From Plasmodium brasilianum (lineage: Eukaryota > Apicomplexa > Aconoidasida > Haemosporida > Plasmodiidae): 64,000 nt of DNA. Positions 52,808 through 64,000 of the stretch are shown here, piece by piece. Location of the stretch: contig NC_090120.1 of assembly GCF_023973825.1 (NCBI RefSeq), forward strand, positions 2,148,501 to 2,212,500, written 5' to 3'. The notes beneath the pieces are model-generated. The model was not told where the DNA came from. It worked only from the letters and a program-made list of their open reading frames with translations, and ran no database searches. Position 1 is the first letter of the stretch. Each line of letters begins with the position of its first letter. Both the position numbers and the translations under genes were made by a program.

Positions 52808-55800
52808 TCAATATATCTTAAATGTTCATTAGTATGTGGTATTTTAAAAGATATTCATTTGTTATTATAATATAGAAAATGTTTAAAGTATGCAATATAA
52901 TGAGGGAGGAAAGCAAAAGAGTTAAGAGGAAAATATGAAATTATTGAAACACAGTAATAACAAATAAATTTTTCTATGAGAAAAAAATTTTTACGTAACT
53001 AATAAAGATATACTTTTTGATAAATGAAGTTATTTAACAAAAAAAAATCCCTTATATGCAGATAAATTGTTGTAGTCAACCTAGATATATACTTATGTAT
53101 ATAGTTGAACAACATGAAAAAAATATGTGCTTAATTTTTATAAAATTTTAGGTTATTTTTATATATTCTTTTGTCTTATAATGTATTTATTTGAGTACTT
53201 AGTATTCTAGTGTAACATTTTTAAATCTACATATGTTATAGAAAGATATTTATTTAGTTTTAAAAAAAGGTGAAATTAATGTAGATCATTGTTCAGAAGA
53301 GAAATATGTGCTTTAAACGGGAAAATCTTATATATATATGTGTGTTTTATGTTAACGTGTATCATTATATTTTATAAGAGTTAATTTAATATAATATATA
53401 ATGTTATAATCAAAGCAACATTTCTAGAGCTGATGAGTTCATGTATATTTTTAATAATCATGTTATTTATCGCTTTTTTTTTTTATAAATGTAAATAGTT
53501 GTTAGATAAATTATTTAAAAAGGTTTATTATAACTTAGTTTAACTTTAGTACAACATGATAATATACCTTTAATAAAACTAGGTCCATTTTTTTGTTGTA
53601 TATATGTTTTTATTTATTTATATATAAACATAACATGTGTTTTTTTTAAAATAAAACATTATGAGAAATACGAAATTCAGAGATTATATCATATATATAT
53701 TTTTTTTAATAAATTTTTATATTTTTTGAATAATATGTGAAAAAACTGTGAACATGTTCTAATGCTTTTTTTAGGTATAAAAATAAATTATTAATATTGT
53801 TTTACCAATATTAGAATTAATGAAACTTTACAATTATACAAATAGATAAGGTCCATATGTAATGTAATATTTTAAATAAAATGGGTCATATAAATCCATT
53901 AAATAATTATTACATAGATATCTATAATAAAATTAATGATTATCAAATATTAATATATTTTTTTTGTGACATTATCAAGAGAATTTTTCTTTGATCTAAC
54001 ATTAGTGAGATAAAAAAATGTGTCCAAAATCACATATTTATTTTATACTATCTAAATCAATAACTGCATGAATGAAACTGAATAATATTATATATATATT
54101 ATCATTTATATATTTGTGATACCCTGTATTTTTGTTCTATAAATGCAATTCAATCAGTAGCAGTAAAATTTCAAATAAGTAACAAAATATTACGAAATTT
54201 TATAAACGATTACGAATTTTTTATTATTCGTAAACATTTTTTTAATAATATGGAATTAATTAAATGAAAATCCACGTTATACTTCTAAGTTCGTAAAATT
54301 TTTATAATGCTTTTACTAATGCTATAATTTCTGATATATTTTAATAGAAATATTATGCAATATTTTGAATATGGTAATGAATTATATCATTATCCCTTAA
54401 ATTTATATATGAACTTTTATTATTATTAAATTTTTATTCTTTTAAACATTCAATAACACAATATGAAATTGAACTCCAAAAATTTAGATTAATGTTTTTT
54501 TTATTTTTTAAGTGGTATATACCTTTGAAAGTGCACACCTTATACCATGAAACATATTAATTATTTCATTGTTTTCATAAAATATAGTTAGATGAAGATA
54601 TAATGGTATTAGTAATTGAATCTATATACAAAAATTCACCACAATGTTTGTAAAAATTTTAATGTTTTACAATTTCTTTATTTTCTTTATTAGTATTAAA
54701 ATTTATAACATTTTATGAAATTATATAATTTTCTGTAAATAAAATGCACATAAATATATAAGTATTATTACTTAGGGTTAAATTTATTCATAGGGAATAA
54801 TTAACATTTTTTAATACAATTTTAATTTATAATAGGTGCATACATAATAGATTATTTTTTAAAATATTACGGTTGTTAAGCAAAAAATAAAAGGTAGATA
54901 CATTTACGATTTTCTTACTTAACTTGCTTAATTGTCATTTTGATAGTGTTTAATAAATTTAACTTAAATATTTGTAAAAAAATTAAATGGTAAAGAAGAA
55001 GGATATGTATTTCTATTCTTAATAGAATTAAAAAAAAAATGCTTAACCAAAAGAAAATTGTTCTGTTGTTATTGAATTTATAGTTGAATTACTCGGTAAC
55101 ATGTTTTTTTTTTTTTTTTGTTGCGTTTGTTCTCTATATATATATATATAATTAAAAGAAGAAAAAAAAGAAAAAATCATTAAATTTATGAATAATAGAA
55201 CAAATTTTCAATTATTAAAAATTTCATTCTCTAAATATTATGTAAAAAAAAATAAAAGATTATTTTTTATTTACCTTTAAAAAAAATATACTTTTTACAG
55301 ATTAGATACCATGTTACAAACTATATTTTTTAAATATATTATTAATTGTAAAACGATTGCATGTGCTATTGTGGCTACTAATACAAACAATACAAACAAT
55401 GTAGCACTAAAAATTATACAAAATATTTTCTTCGCTTATTATTAAAATTATTTTATTGTTATAAAAATTCATATTTTATTGGAAATATTATGTTCTTCCA
55501 AATATATATTTCTTAAAAAATTAGAATTATTAATGGGAAAATATCATCAAAATTAGGTGATACTCTATTAATATATTGGAAAACGTTTTATCTACATTCT
55601 CTATATTCTATATAAACTTATTATTTCCAAATGTTAAGAAATCATATATATTTTTTTTCATTTTATTCTGAGAAAAATTAATAAAAACGTTAATTACTAT
55701 TTAGATTAAATTATTAATTAATATTTTTTGAATATATATTAATGAATTCAAAATATAATATTTTAATAAAAATTTCTTTTTTGTATCAACATTATGATAA

Positions 55801-56008
55801 AAAAATTATCATATATATTTATACTTCTTTTCTTTCTCTTTATTAATAATGAATTATTATTTTATATATTTTATAATGAACTTAAAAAAAAAACTAACAA
55901 AAAAAAATAAAGAAATAAAATTAATAGTATTCTTAATATTTTAAAGAACATAATATTGTTGTTAATTTTTGCCTTATTAAATATAGTACAATATTATCTA
56001 TCTACATA
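52808..56008. other. intergenic, 5' flank of a fam gene
   Basis: No gene found. The upstream element of the gene at 56009 lies near 55591. The rest is A/T-rich sequence with homopolymers and short AT runs. Confidence 0.5.
55591..55620 (+). promoter_or_regulatory. fam upstream element
   Basis: TCTACATTCTCTATATTCTA lies about 420 bases before the ATG at 56009. It is a close match to the elements at 7882, 22171 and 25884. Confidence 0.55.
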
Positions 56009-56966
56009 ATGGGGAGAAAAATGAAAATTTTACCTTTTATTAATATTTTTACGTATATATTTTTCTCCTCAATATGTAATTTTTACATTGACAAGGTATA
56101 GCACTAATATTTAATTATATTTCTGCTTTTCATATTTTTGGTGTTTTATTTTTATATATAGTGTTTTTTAATAATAGAATATTTATTCTTTTAAATATTA
56201 AATGTATTCTTTGCTCTTTTAGAGTACTTTCTATAAATGTGGAAATGTGAATATTATTGTTGATGGGAAATTATGTAGAAGAATTAATAGGTATCTAGAA
56301 AAATGTAAACAGAATAAAGATTTACATATTGTAGGATTAAAAGAAGAAATACCAAATAATAGAGTATATGAAAATAAAAAAGATATATCTAATAATGTAA
56401 AACTATCTACAGGAAAAAAAGAACAACCAACTGGACGTTCATTGGAGAATTCGAAAGTCAATAAATCATTTGTAAAAAATAAATCCTGTATGTTTGAAAC
56501 AAAAAAATACAGTCATCTTGAAAAAAAAATATTCAAAGAGCTAGATTTTGTAGATTTTCTTAGAAGCAACAAGAATATTAGTGATAAGACTTACAAGAAA
56601 ATAATGCGTAAAAAATTATCATTACGATTAGGATCACCTTTATTATTGTTTTTGTTGTTATTAACTACACTTATAGTAGATATATCTCTGCGTTTATCAT
56701 CTGATGGAAGTGGATTTTGGAATCTATCAGGATTGGGAAAAACTTTAAAAGAATATGAGGAAGTATTGAGGCCTTATCTTGGATGGTTATCAAAACCCCT
56801 ATTGACTTCAGGAGATAGCACTTCCATTAGTGTACTAGGACCATTATTTAGTGTTATATTATTTGTTATACCCTTTTTATTATTAGGTGTTACACTTATA
56901 TCGTACATTTTATATTACCATAGAAAAGCTAAAAAATATGAAAAAATTAAGTTCAGTAAAAAGTGA
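56009..56966 (+). CDS. fam-m-like exported protein (group A), two exons
   Basis: Exon 1 at 56009-56095 (leader MGRKMKILPF; an internal ATG four codons on is possible but breaks the 29-codon rule), intron 56096-56222 (GTATAG to CTCTTTTAG), exon 2 at 56223-56966; about 276 residues. Exon 2 begins STFYKCG; the PEXEL-like site is R-Y-L-E-K near residues 52-56. KKDISNN is in the linker, and FETKKYSHLEKKIFKELDF begins near residue 120. Membrane segments lie at about 164-184 and 236-260; the tail is YYHRKAKKYEKIKF. From KKYSHLEKK through the first membrane segment it differs from the broken gene at 43806 in only about 5 of 63 residues, while the N-terminal halves differ strongly. Intact. Confidence 0.87.
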
Positions 56967-59900
56967 AATGTATAATAAGGAATTTATTTCTTTAATGTAA
57001 CGTATATTTTAATATGATGTAATATCTACAATGTTATTAGTTATGTGTATAATAAACATATAGTTAATTGCTGAAAATTTATGCAAGCAATTACATATCA
57101 ATGCATTTTCTAATTCCAAAGAATAAAAATATATGTTCTTAGTTTTTTTATAGATTTGAATGTTTTAAATTATTTTATTGTGTAATTATATATTACTGAA
57201 TAATACATACATTTACGTATTAAAATAGAATTCTATGAAAAGTATATATTTGTGCTTTAGAAAGCATACATAACAGTAGAATTAACATAATTTTAATAGA
57301 GTATTTTTGTTTATTTTTATTTAAACTAATATAAACAATGATTACTATTTTTTTTCTTATTTTAGAAGAAAATTACTATTTGTTTAAGTAATTAGAAAAA
57401 TAACCTATTAGTTCTAATTTAATAATAAATGTGTCTTTTTTTGTATTTAATGAAATGAAGTGAGTATATATTATTGCACTGATATGTATACATATATTTA
57501 CTAAAGGAAAAAATATATATTTTGTAAAATATCTCTGTTGAGATATGTACTATTCATATTTTCTGTAAAAATTTACTAAAACACATTTACTTTTATTTTT
57601 TGAAAGATATAAAATGGGGAATTATAAATATATAACAGGGCGAACATCATTTTATATATAGATTATTTATAATAGTTCACTAATTTAGGAACTCTTAATT
57701 CTTACAGTTTAATGAGAAGTTAAGAATATTTATAACTATTATTTTTTTAATAAGGTAAGTGTAACAATATCGAATTATATTTTTTTTCACATAATTCATT
57801 AATATATATTTGGATTTCAGGCTATATCTAAAAAATAGTCTAGGTTTATTAATGGAATTTTAGTTTTAGTAGAAACCGCATATAAGGTATTATTAGATTT
57901 ATTCGAATTATAATGTTCCAAGAAATCAGAGTATTTCTGCATTTATTATTTAATTATTACAATTAAGTAATTGTTGATTTAGTTATGTTTTAAATATATT
58001 ACATAAAAAATTTTGATATAATAAATTTGCACATTATTATTATCATCGTTAAACAGGTAAAAGTAAAAAATAAAAAAAATCATGATAAATAAATATTCCA
58101 ATGAATTTTTGAGTGTGTAAAAAAAATTAAAGTGTTCTATTAATTGTATTAAATGGAACTTACATTTTATTATAATTTATTTGATAGTACAATTTTTCTA
58201 CTGTTTACTTTATCAGTTTTTATGCTTTAACTTATTTATACGTAAAAAATTCTTTTTAATTAGGTAACATTTTTGCTGTTGAAATGATAAATGTTTGTAA
58301 GGAATACAAGAGGTTGTCATTAAGAATGTAAACATATGAACATATACATTAGTGGAATAAAAATATATTTATTTCATTTTACGAGACTTGATTTAGCAAT
58401 TCAAAAAAACCATTTTAACTGTAATAATTTACTTTTTGTTTTTTTTTTTAAGTAATTATAATTTTTTGCTTATAATGGATTTTTAATTTTTAATTGTGTA
58501 AAAATGTAGAAAGTGTAACAATAACATGTTACAAAATAATTTTCTTGTCATAAGAAATTTTTATGTTATGTAAAAATATTAATTGTTTATGTTTCTCCTT
58601 AAGAATATGTTTTCAATAGTATTTATTTAAACAGAATAGTATATTATGAATTCTTTTATAATTTTTCCAATAGGAAAAATAGTATATTATTCGTATTCTA
58701 AAATTTTCTTTTAACAAACTTTGATATAACTTAAATTTGTATTTAACATGGCTAGATTTATTTATAATATTATATGATTATTTTTATTTGCACATATTAT
58801 TATTTAGTATCATAGAATATAATATTCTTTTTATTTATTATATTACAAAGCAGTAAATATAATTAATATACATAATGCACTTATTTTTTATTTTCTATGA
58901 TGCATAAAAATAATCCACAAAAATTATGTATTAATTTAAGGCTATTTTTAATCTAGAATAATACTATATTTTAAAGGAAAATTATACTTGGAAATCTAAA
59001 AAATAAAAGGATAATTTAAGAAACAAATAAAAAATTAAAAAACACGGGGAAATGTATTTACAATTTTTATTTTTGGAAAGCAAAAATATATATTATTGTA
59101 CAAACAAAAAAAAATAATAAAAACTTAATATACATATATGGTTTAAATGCAAATGAATATTTTTTTATTTAACATTTCACTCAATAATATTATATTTTTA
59201 TTTAATATTATAATATAAAAATATATTTCGTTTTTTTTATAATTATGAATGTTTATTGTGTTCTCAATTAATAGCTTTAATATATTCTAAGCTCAGAAGC
59301 TAAAAGAAGAACAACTATTACTAATATATATTTATGTAAATTTAAAAATTTATTTCAGAGTTTACAAAACAAATATAATATATGTTACTATATATTTTTA
59401 ATTTTTATATATTTATATTCACTTTTTTTTTATTTTATTTAATAAGTATATATTAAAACTGAATGGGTAAATAATATAAATATGAATGTTTATATATCAT
59501 TTTATTATGATAATTGTTATCAATAGAGCTTTATAAAAATTTTATTCTTATGAAGGTGTATTATATTATTACTTAATATAAAAAATTAGATATCAATTTA
59601 TATTGCCATCACTCTTAGAAAAGTATTTTAAATTATTTGAATTCATATAAACATATAGTGAATACCATATAGAGAATAATGTTAACGATTTTGATAATAA
59701 CTTTTTAAGATTGTTGTTTTTGGATTGAATGATGCTTTAATAAACTATATAAAAAGATTACAAAAATTTTAAGGAAATACATAATACGAATAATAAAGAT
59801 CGTAAATATATTTATTTTCCTTTAAAAATAATATTGAATTCAGGAAAATGAAGAATATAATTAAATATATTTGAAAAATCACTTAATATATGTTTTCATA

Positions 59901-61154
59901 ATTATTAAGAATTTAGGTAATATTGAAATAACTGTTACATATATATTTATATTATATAATATATATTATCAAGATTATGCACTTATTTATATCTGAAATT
60001 GTATTTTTTTATTTTGAAAATATATATTAATCATTGTATTTTGCTTTTAAAGTGAACTTATTTAGCTTTTATTTATGTAATTTTTTATTCAGAATAATTC
60101 ATAATATCATTGTACAATCGTATATATATTGATATAAATTGTGGAAATAAATAATATTATATAAATACAACTGAAATATACAACAACGTAATATTTTAAG
60201 TTCCCAATATTTGAAAGAAGTAAAACGATGTGTGTAATTATATAATTATAGTGTATAACAATCCTTTCAGGTATTTTAGATATAACTAATAAAATTATTT
60301 CCTAAGAAGCACTTTATATTTAATTTAAATCATTTATTAAATATACATTTATTAAAGAATAATATTTTTTCTCTATATATTAAAATTTTTATATTTGTAT
60401 AAAAATTTAGCTTAATATTATAAAGAGATTATGCATTAGAATAACCCACTAACTTGGATAAATACGTTAGTTAGTATATTAATTTTCATCCTGAAATGTA
60501 ATCAATGTTTGTAAAAAGTATTTGTTATTTTAAAAAAAAAAATACCATTGGATAATAATTTCTTCAATATGTAATATAAAATTGCTAGGAATATATTACT
60601 ATAAAAACAAGTATTTATGTTTATGCAATCGTAATATTAACTTCTTTATTATACATTAACACATAATCATATAACATTTATAAATATTAATATCGTACAA
60701 AACAATAATATATTATCGTATAATTTACTCGATAATTATTCACCTAAGAATTTTTGTATTTTTTCAAAATTAAATTATCGCATTTATATGACATATATAA
60801 CAGTTTTATATATAATACCCATATATATATCAAAAAGGAGTAATTACTAATAAATATTAATTCATTTTTTAAAATAAATATAAAGTTATACGTATTATAA
60901 TAAAAGATTATGTGCTATTGTTTTTTATATATAGAAAGTTATATTAATTAACAATGTCATTTTAGTAAGTTCAGATAATCTATAATAAAATGCAATCTAT
61001 AAGGGAGGTCATATGACACATACTCGGTTTATACCAAATGAAAATATTGAAATATTATTATTTTAATAATCCATTTATTTAGAAGAACAATGAATTTTTT
61101 TAATGGAAAATATTTTAGCACTTATATAATTCATATTTTTTCCTTTATTTTTAG
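56967..61154. other. intergenic, paralogous 3' flank then A/T-rich DNA
   Basis: The first 1.5 kb parallels the 3' flank of the fam gene at 43806. Beyond that I see no gene; the sequence up to 61 kb is A/T-rich with many short runs. The small first exon of the PIR pseudogene probably lies just before 61155, but I cannot place it. Confidence 0.55.
57133..57169 (+). other. conserved 3'-flank block of fam genes
   Basis: TGTTCTTAGTTTTTTTATAG then ATTTGAATGTTTTAA, about 167 bases after the stop. It is almost identical to the block at 44908. Confidence 0.55.
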
Positions 61155-62740
61155 AATGATATTAAAAGAGATTTACGGAAATTTAAATTTTAAGAAATAT
61201 TTTATAATGAAACGGATTGTTATGGTTTTGATGAAGACTGTGAAGAATTTCAAAAATTTAAAGGAAAATATCAAGGAATTAGTGAACTCTGTATTAAAAT
61301 TGAGAGAAATTTTAAGAACTAATCTACAATACTGAACTCAGAGTACAGTAATAATCGTTGTTCATAATTCACCTAGGTGTAATATTATGAAATATGAAAA
61401 ATGTTTTATAAATATCCCCAAAAGTTTTATGATTCATATTTTAGTAAAAGTTGCTATGTTAAAAATAAATATTACTATGAATCTAAAAGTTATTTTCACA
61501 TTCAGTACAATCCAAATGACATTTTGAACAAATGAAAAGAAAAAATGTATTTGTATAATTATTTTAAAAATCATAGCACTGTTGATTCTTGTGTTAATAG
61601 TTATGATGATTCTATATATATCCAATATGATAGATACTTTAGTTCAATTAAATCGCTATATAAAATTTACAGAGTGGATTGTTATAATGCATTTGGAAAG
61701 GATACTTGTTAAGATTATTTTACATGCAAAGAAGATTATAATTTCAATTATTTATTATATATGTTTTAATTTAACTGAGCAAAAGAAGATTTCATATTCC
61801 CTAAATATGCTGTTAAATATAAATCAAATGGTAGATAAAAGGAAAATGCGTATTCTCACGCAGAAAAAACCATCACTTTTAGATTAATTAGATGTTTCAA
61901 GTGAGTAATCCTCATGGTAAGTCAGTATGGTTATATAAAAGCATTCCCACAACACTAGAAGCTTCTAAAAAAATATATATATGAGAAAATATTTAAAGAT
62001 AGCTTAAATTACATGTTTCTGAATTTTCACATAAAGTGTTAGTGCTTAGTGGTGAAAAGGGCGAAGTAAATATTGGAAGTCATATCTCAGATAGAGAACG
62101 TAATATGTAGAAACCTGAATGGAAGTGAGTATCTAAGAGTTCCTCATCAAATAATGGATAGAAAGCTTATTGCTATTTGTCAGAAAATGTTCTATAAGAA
62201 GATTTACCGAATTCCCCGTCTCCAGTACGAGAGCCAAGATTAACAGAACCAGATGCTAGTGAAACGGGATCTACTAAATAAAAGTTGAGTTAGATAAAAA
62301 ACACATCAAAAATTATATGATTTTTGCATACTGTTGATAATAATTCAAATACTTCAGTATGTGTGTATAATAAGCCTGGATCTATTCCCATCTGTCTAGG
62401 TATATCAGTTGCTAATATATTCGCCGTAATTATTATTTTTTCCCTTTTTACAAAGTACATATAAATTTCATTTTAAAATATAAATGTTTTATATTGATAT
62501 ATATAATTAAATTTCTTTAAAATTTTATAATTGTAATATAAAAAAATATTATATTTTTTTTATATTATATATTTTGTTATTAGATTACTACCTTTTCAAC
62601 ATGGCTAAATGAGGGGACAAAAAGAAGATAAATGAAGGATTTTTTATATAACAATATAGAGAAATCATAACAAGCTTATATTTTAATTAGTATCAGTAGA
62701 AATCCTAAAAGATATTGAACAATTTGTTCTAGTCCGTGTA
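61155..62740 (+). pseudogene. pir: PIR (Plasmodium interspersed repeat) pseudogene
   Basis: After a TTTTTAG acceptor, one main frame reads NDIKRDLRKFKF, stop, then NETDCYGFDEDCEEFQKFKG, SELCIKIERNFKN and SEYSNNRCS. A stop-rich stretch (YYEI, KMFYKYPQKFYDSYF) follows, then KEKMYLYNYFKNHSTVDSC, IKSLYKIYRVDCYNAFGKD and DYFTCKEDYNFNYL. The cysteine spacing and the N-x-x-C, YF and FTCK patterns are those of PIR proteins. Near 62215-62275 is the Pro/Thr/Ser-rich linker (VREPRLTEPDASETGSTK), then a membrane helix at about 62382-62452. A final exon after TTATTAG at 62584 reads ITTFSTWLNEGTKRR, the typical PIR end near the membrane. PIR proteins are variant antigens of the infected cell. Many in-frame stops and at least one further frame change make this a pseudogene. 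Confidence 0.8.
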
Positions 62741-64000
62741 CTTAAGTTTTCTTTTGTTAGTGTAACCCATATAACAAAGTAAATTAGAATAAGAATATAT
62801 AAAAAATAATAAATTGTAATCTATATGTAACCATTTTTTATAAGTAAAAAATAAAAGAAGGAAAAAGATAAAGTTGAAATTAATAGGATGTATACATACT
62901 TTTAAATATCATACGAGACATATATGAAAAATATAATGAAATATTAAAATATGAATGATATAAGGAAATAAAACAATTCTTTAATGAGAAGATAAATAAT
63001 CATAAAAAATTTGTATGATATTATAAATTATATAACATAAAAGTATATTAAATATATTTTCCTCAGATTAATAATTAAAAAAGGCACATTTTATATATGA
63101 TACAACTATGAATTTTTATCAATAAGTAGAATGTTATATATTGATAAATATTAGATATAAATTAAAAACTTTAGATGTTTTAACAAATATCCTTAAAAAT
63201 ATAATTACAAAAATGGGCGAAAATATCAAACAGTTTTTTATTATGTATTGTAATTAATTATAAGAAACATGCTTATCCTAAAATGTGATAAAAAATCTTT
63301 GAGTAAGACATTTATTAGAAACTCGCATAATCATATATTGTATACATTAATATATCTGTTTCACATAGTTGCGTGATAAAATAATTATAAATGAACTTAA
63401 ATAATAAGAATAATATTATTAAAATATTTAAGCATATAATTTATACAATTTCCATTTTATATTTATAAAATATTTAGTATTTATGTATATTTTTTGATAT
63501 TATTCTTTACTTTTTTTTTGTGGTTTCTTTTTTTTATTAAATAATTGTATTTACTTTTTTGCATTTTTATATATAATAATATAAAAGAATTCTGAGAAAA
63601 TTCAATGAAAGTAATGATTATATTTAATTTTTATAAATTACTTTAATGTAAAATTATTCATAAACATATCCTGATCAAATTTTTATTAACATAAAAATTA
63701 TAATAATAATACGAAAAAAAAATTTGCTTTTATGTATCATTCGTAATTATTATGGCAGATTAAACAAAAATAAAATTTATAGTAAAATAAATAATATATG
63801 AAAATTAGTAATTGAATTTATGTAAACATTTAATATTTGGCTTTATCTGACTTCCTGAAATATTAAATAAATTAAAATATAAATGTAATTATAACTATGG
63901 TATAAATAAAAATATATATTGAAAGATGTGAAAGTTTTCCTATATGCGTCATATTTTTAAATTTTCTTTATTAATTCTTAAGATATTAAAGAATGATTTT
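62741..64000. other. intergenic to window end
   Basis: A/T-rich sequence with no gene, repeat array or telomere motif that I can recognise. Confidence 0.5.

Noticed and set aside
61090..61887. Open frames of 81 and 101 codons as independent genes
   Set aside because: They are out of frame with the PIR cysteine pattern, which is clearly visible in another frame.
1..64000. tRNA, rRNA, CRISPR arrays, insertion sequences, telomere repeats
   Set aside because: I looked for GC-rich cloverleaf segments, spaced direct repeats, transposase motifs and TTYAGGG-type repeats and saw none.
1..64000. P. ovale as source
   Set aside because: STP1 and PIR would fit, but five to seven intact fam-l/fam-m genes are, to my knowledge, a P. 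malariae trait. Not excluded formally without a search.

Overview
The window looks like a subtelomere of a malaria parasite, most likely Plasmodium malariae. The DNA is extremely A+T rich, roughly four fifths or more by eye. Genes are sparse, separated by 2-10 kb, and nearly all have a short signal-peptide exon, a small intron of about 90-135 bp ending in TTTTAG, and one long second exon. All recognisable genes belong to variable exported or surface families: fam-l/fam-m (known to me as P. malariae-specific), STP1 (surfin/SICA-like), PIR, and small exported proteins. P. ovale also has STP1 and PIR, but the many fam-l/fam-m genes favour P. malariae. The family letters come from memory of conserved blocks and should be checked.

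Seven fam-l/fam-m genes lie on the + strand. Five are of one type, here group A or fam-m-like, with a FETKKYS..LEKKIFKELD block and a YYHKKVKKY..IKF tail; they start at 225, 11637, 22597, 43806 and 56009. Two are group B or fam-l-like, with NKVQYYT, DGKHFHF and a KILRNNEKY tail; they start at 8299 and 26314. Each has a 29-codon first exon, a 120-134 bp phase-0 intron, an R-x-L-x-K PEXEL-like site near residue 52, a basic hydrophilic region, and two transmembrane segments flanking a loop. Close A/B pairs occur at 8.3/11.6 kb, 22.6/26.3 kb and 43.8/47.7 kb, the last with only the tail of the B partner left. The 43.8 kb copy is frameshifted.

The minus strand carries the centre of the window. At 30.5-31.5 kb is an exported-protein pseudogene with a lost start, a stop in the presumed PEXEL and a frameshift. 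At 34.9-37.5 kb is an almost complete but broken STP1 gene. A heavily decayed STP1 second-exon relic lies at 3.2-3.85 kb.

Other + strand relics are a fam gene (19.9-20.4 kb), two unidentified exported-protein genes (48.9-49.8 kb and 52.1-52.8 kb) and a PIR pseudogene (61.1-62.7 kb). The rest is A/T-rich intergenic DNA with simple repeats. Within it, the fam genes share a pyrimidine-rich element about 420 bp upstream of the ATG and a conserved block about 165 bp downstream of the stop, so they appear to have been copied as units with their flanks. No rRNA, tRNA, CRISPR array, insertion sequence or telomere repeat was seen. Working together, the intact genes would supply proteins exported into the infected red cell; this is inferred from family and signals, not shown by the sequence alone.
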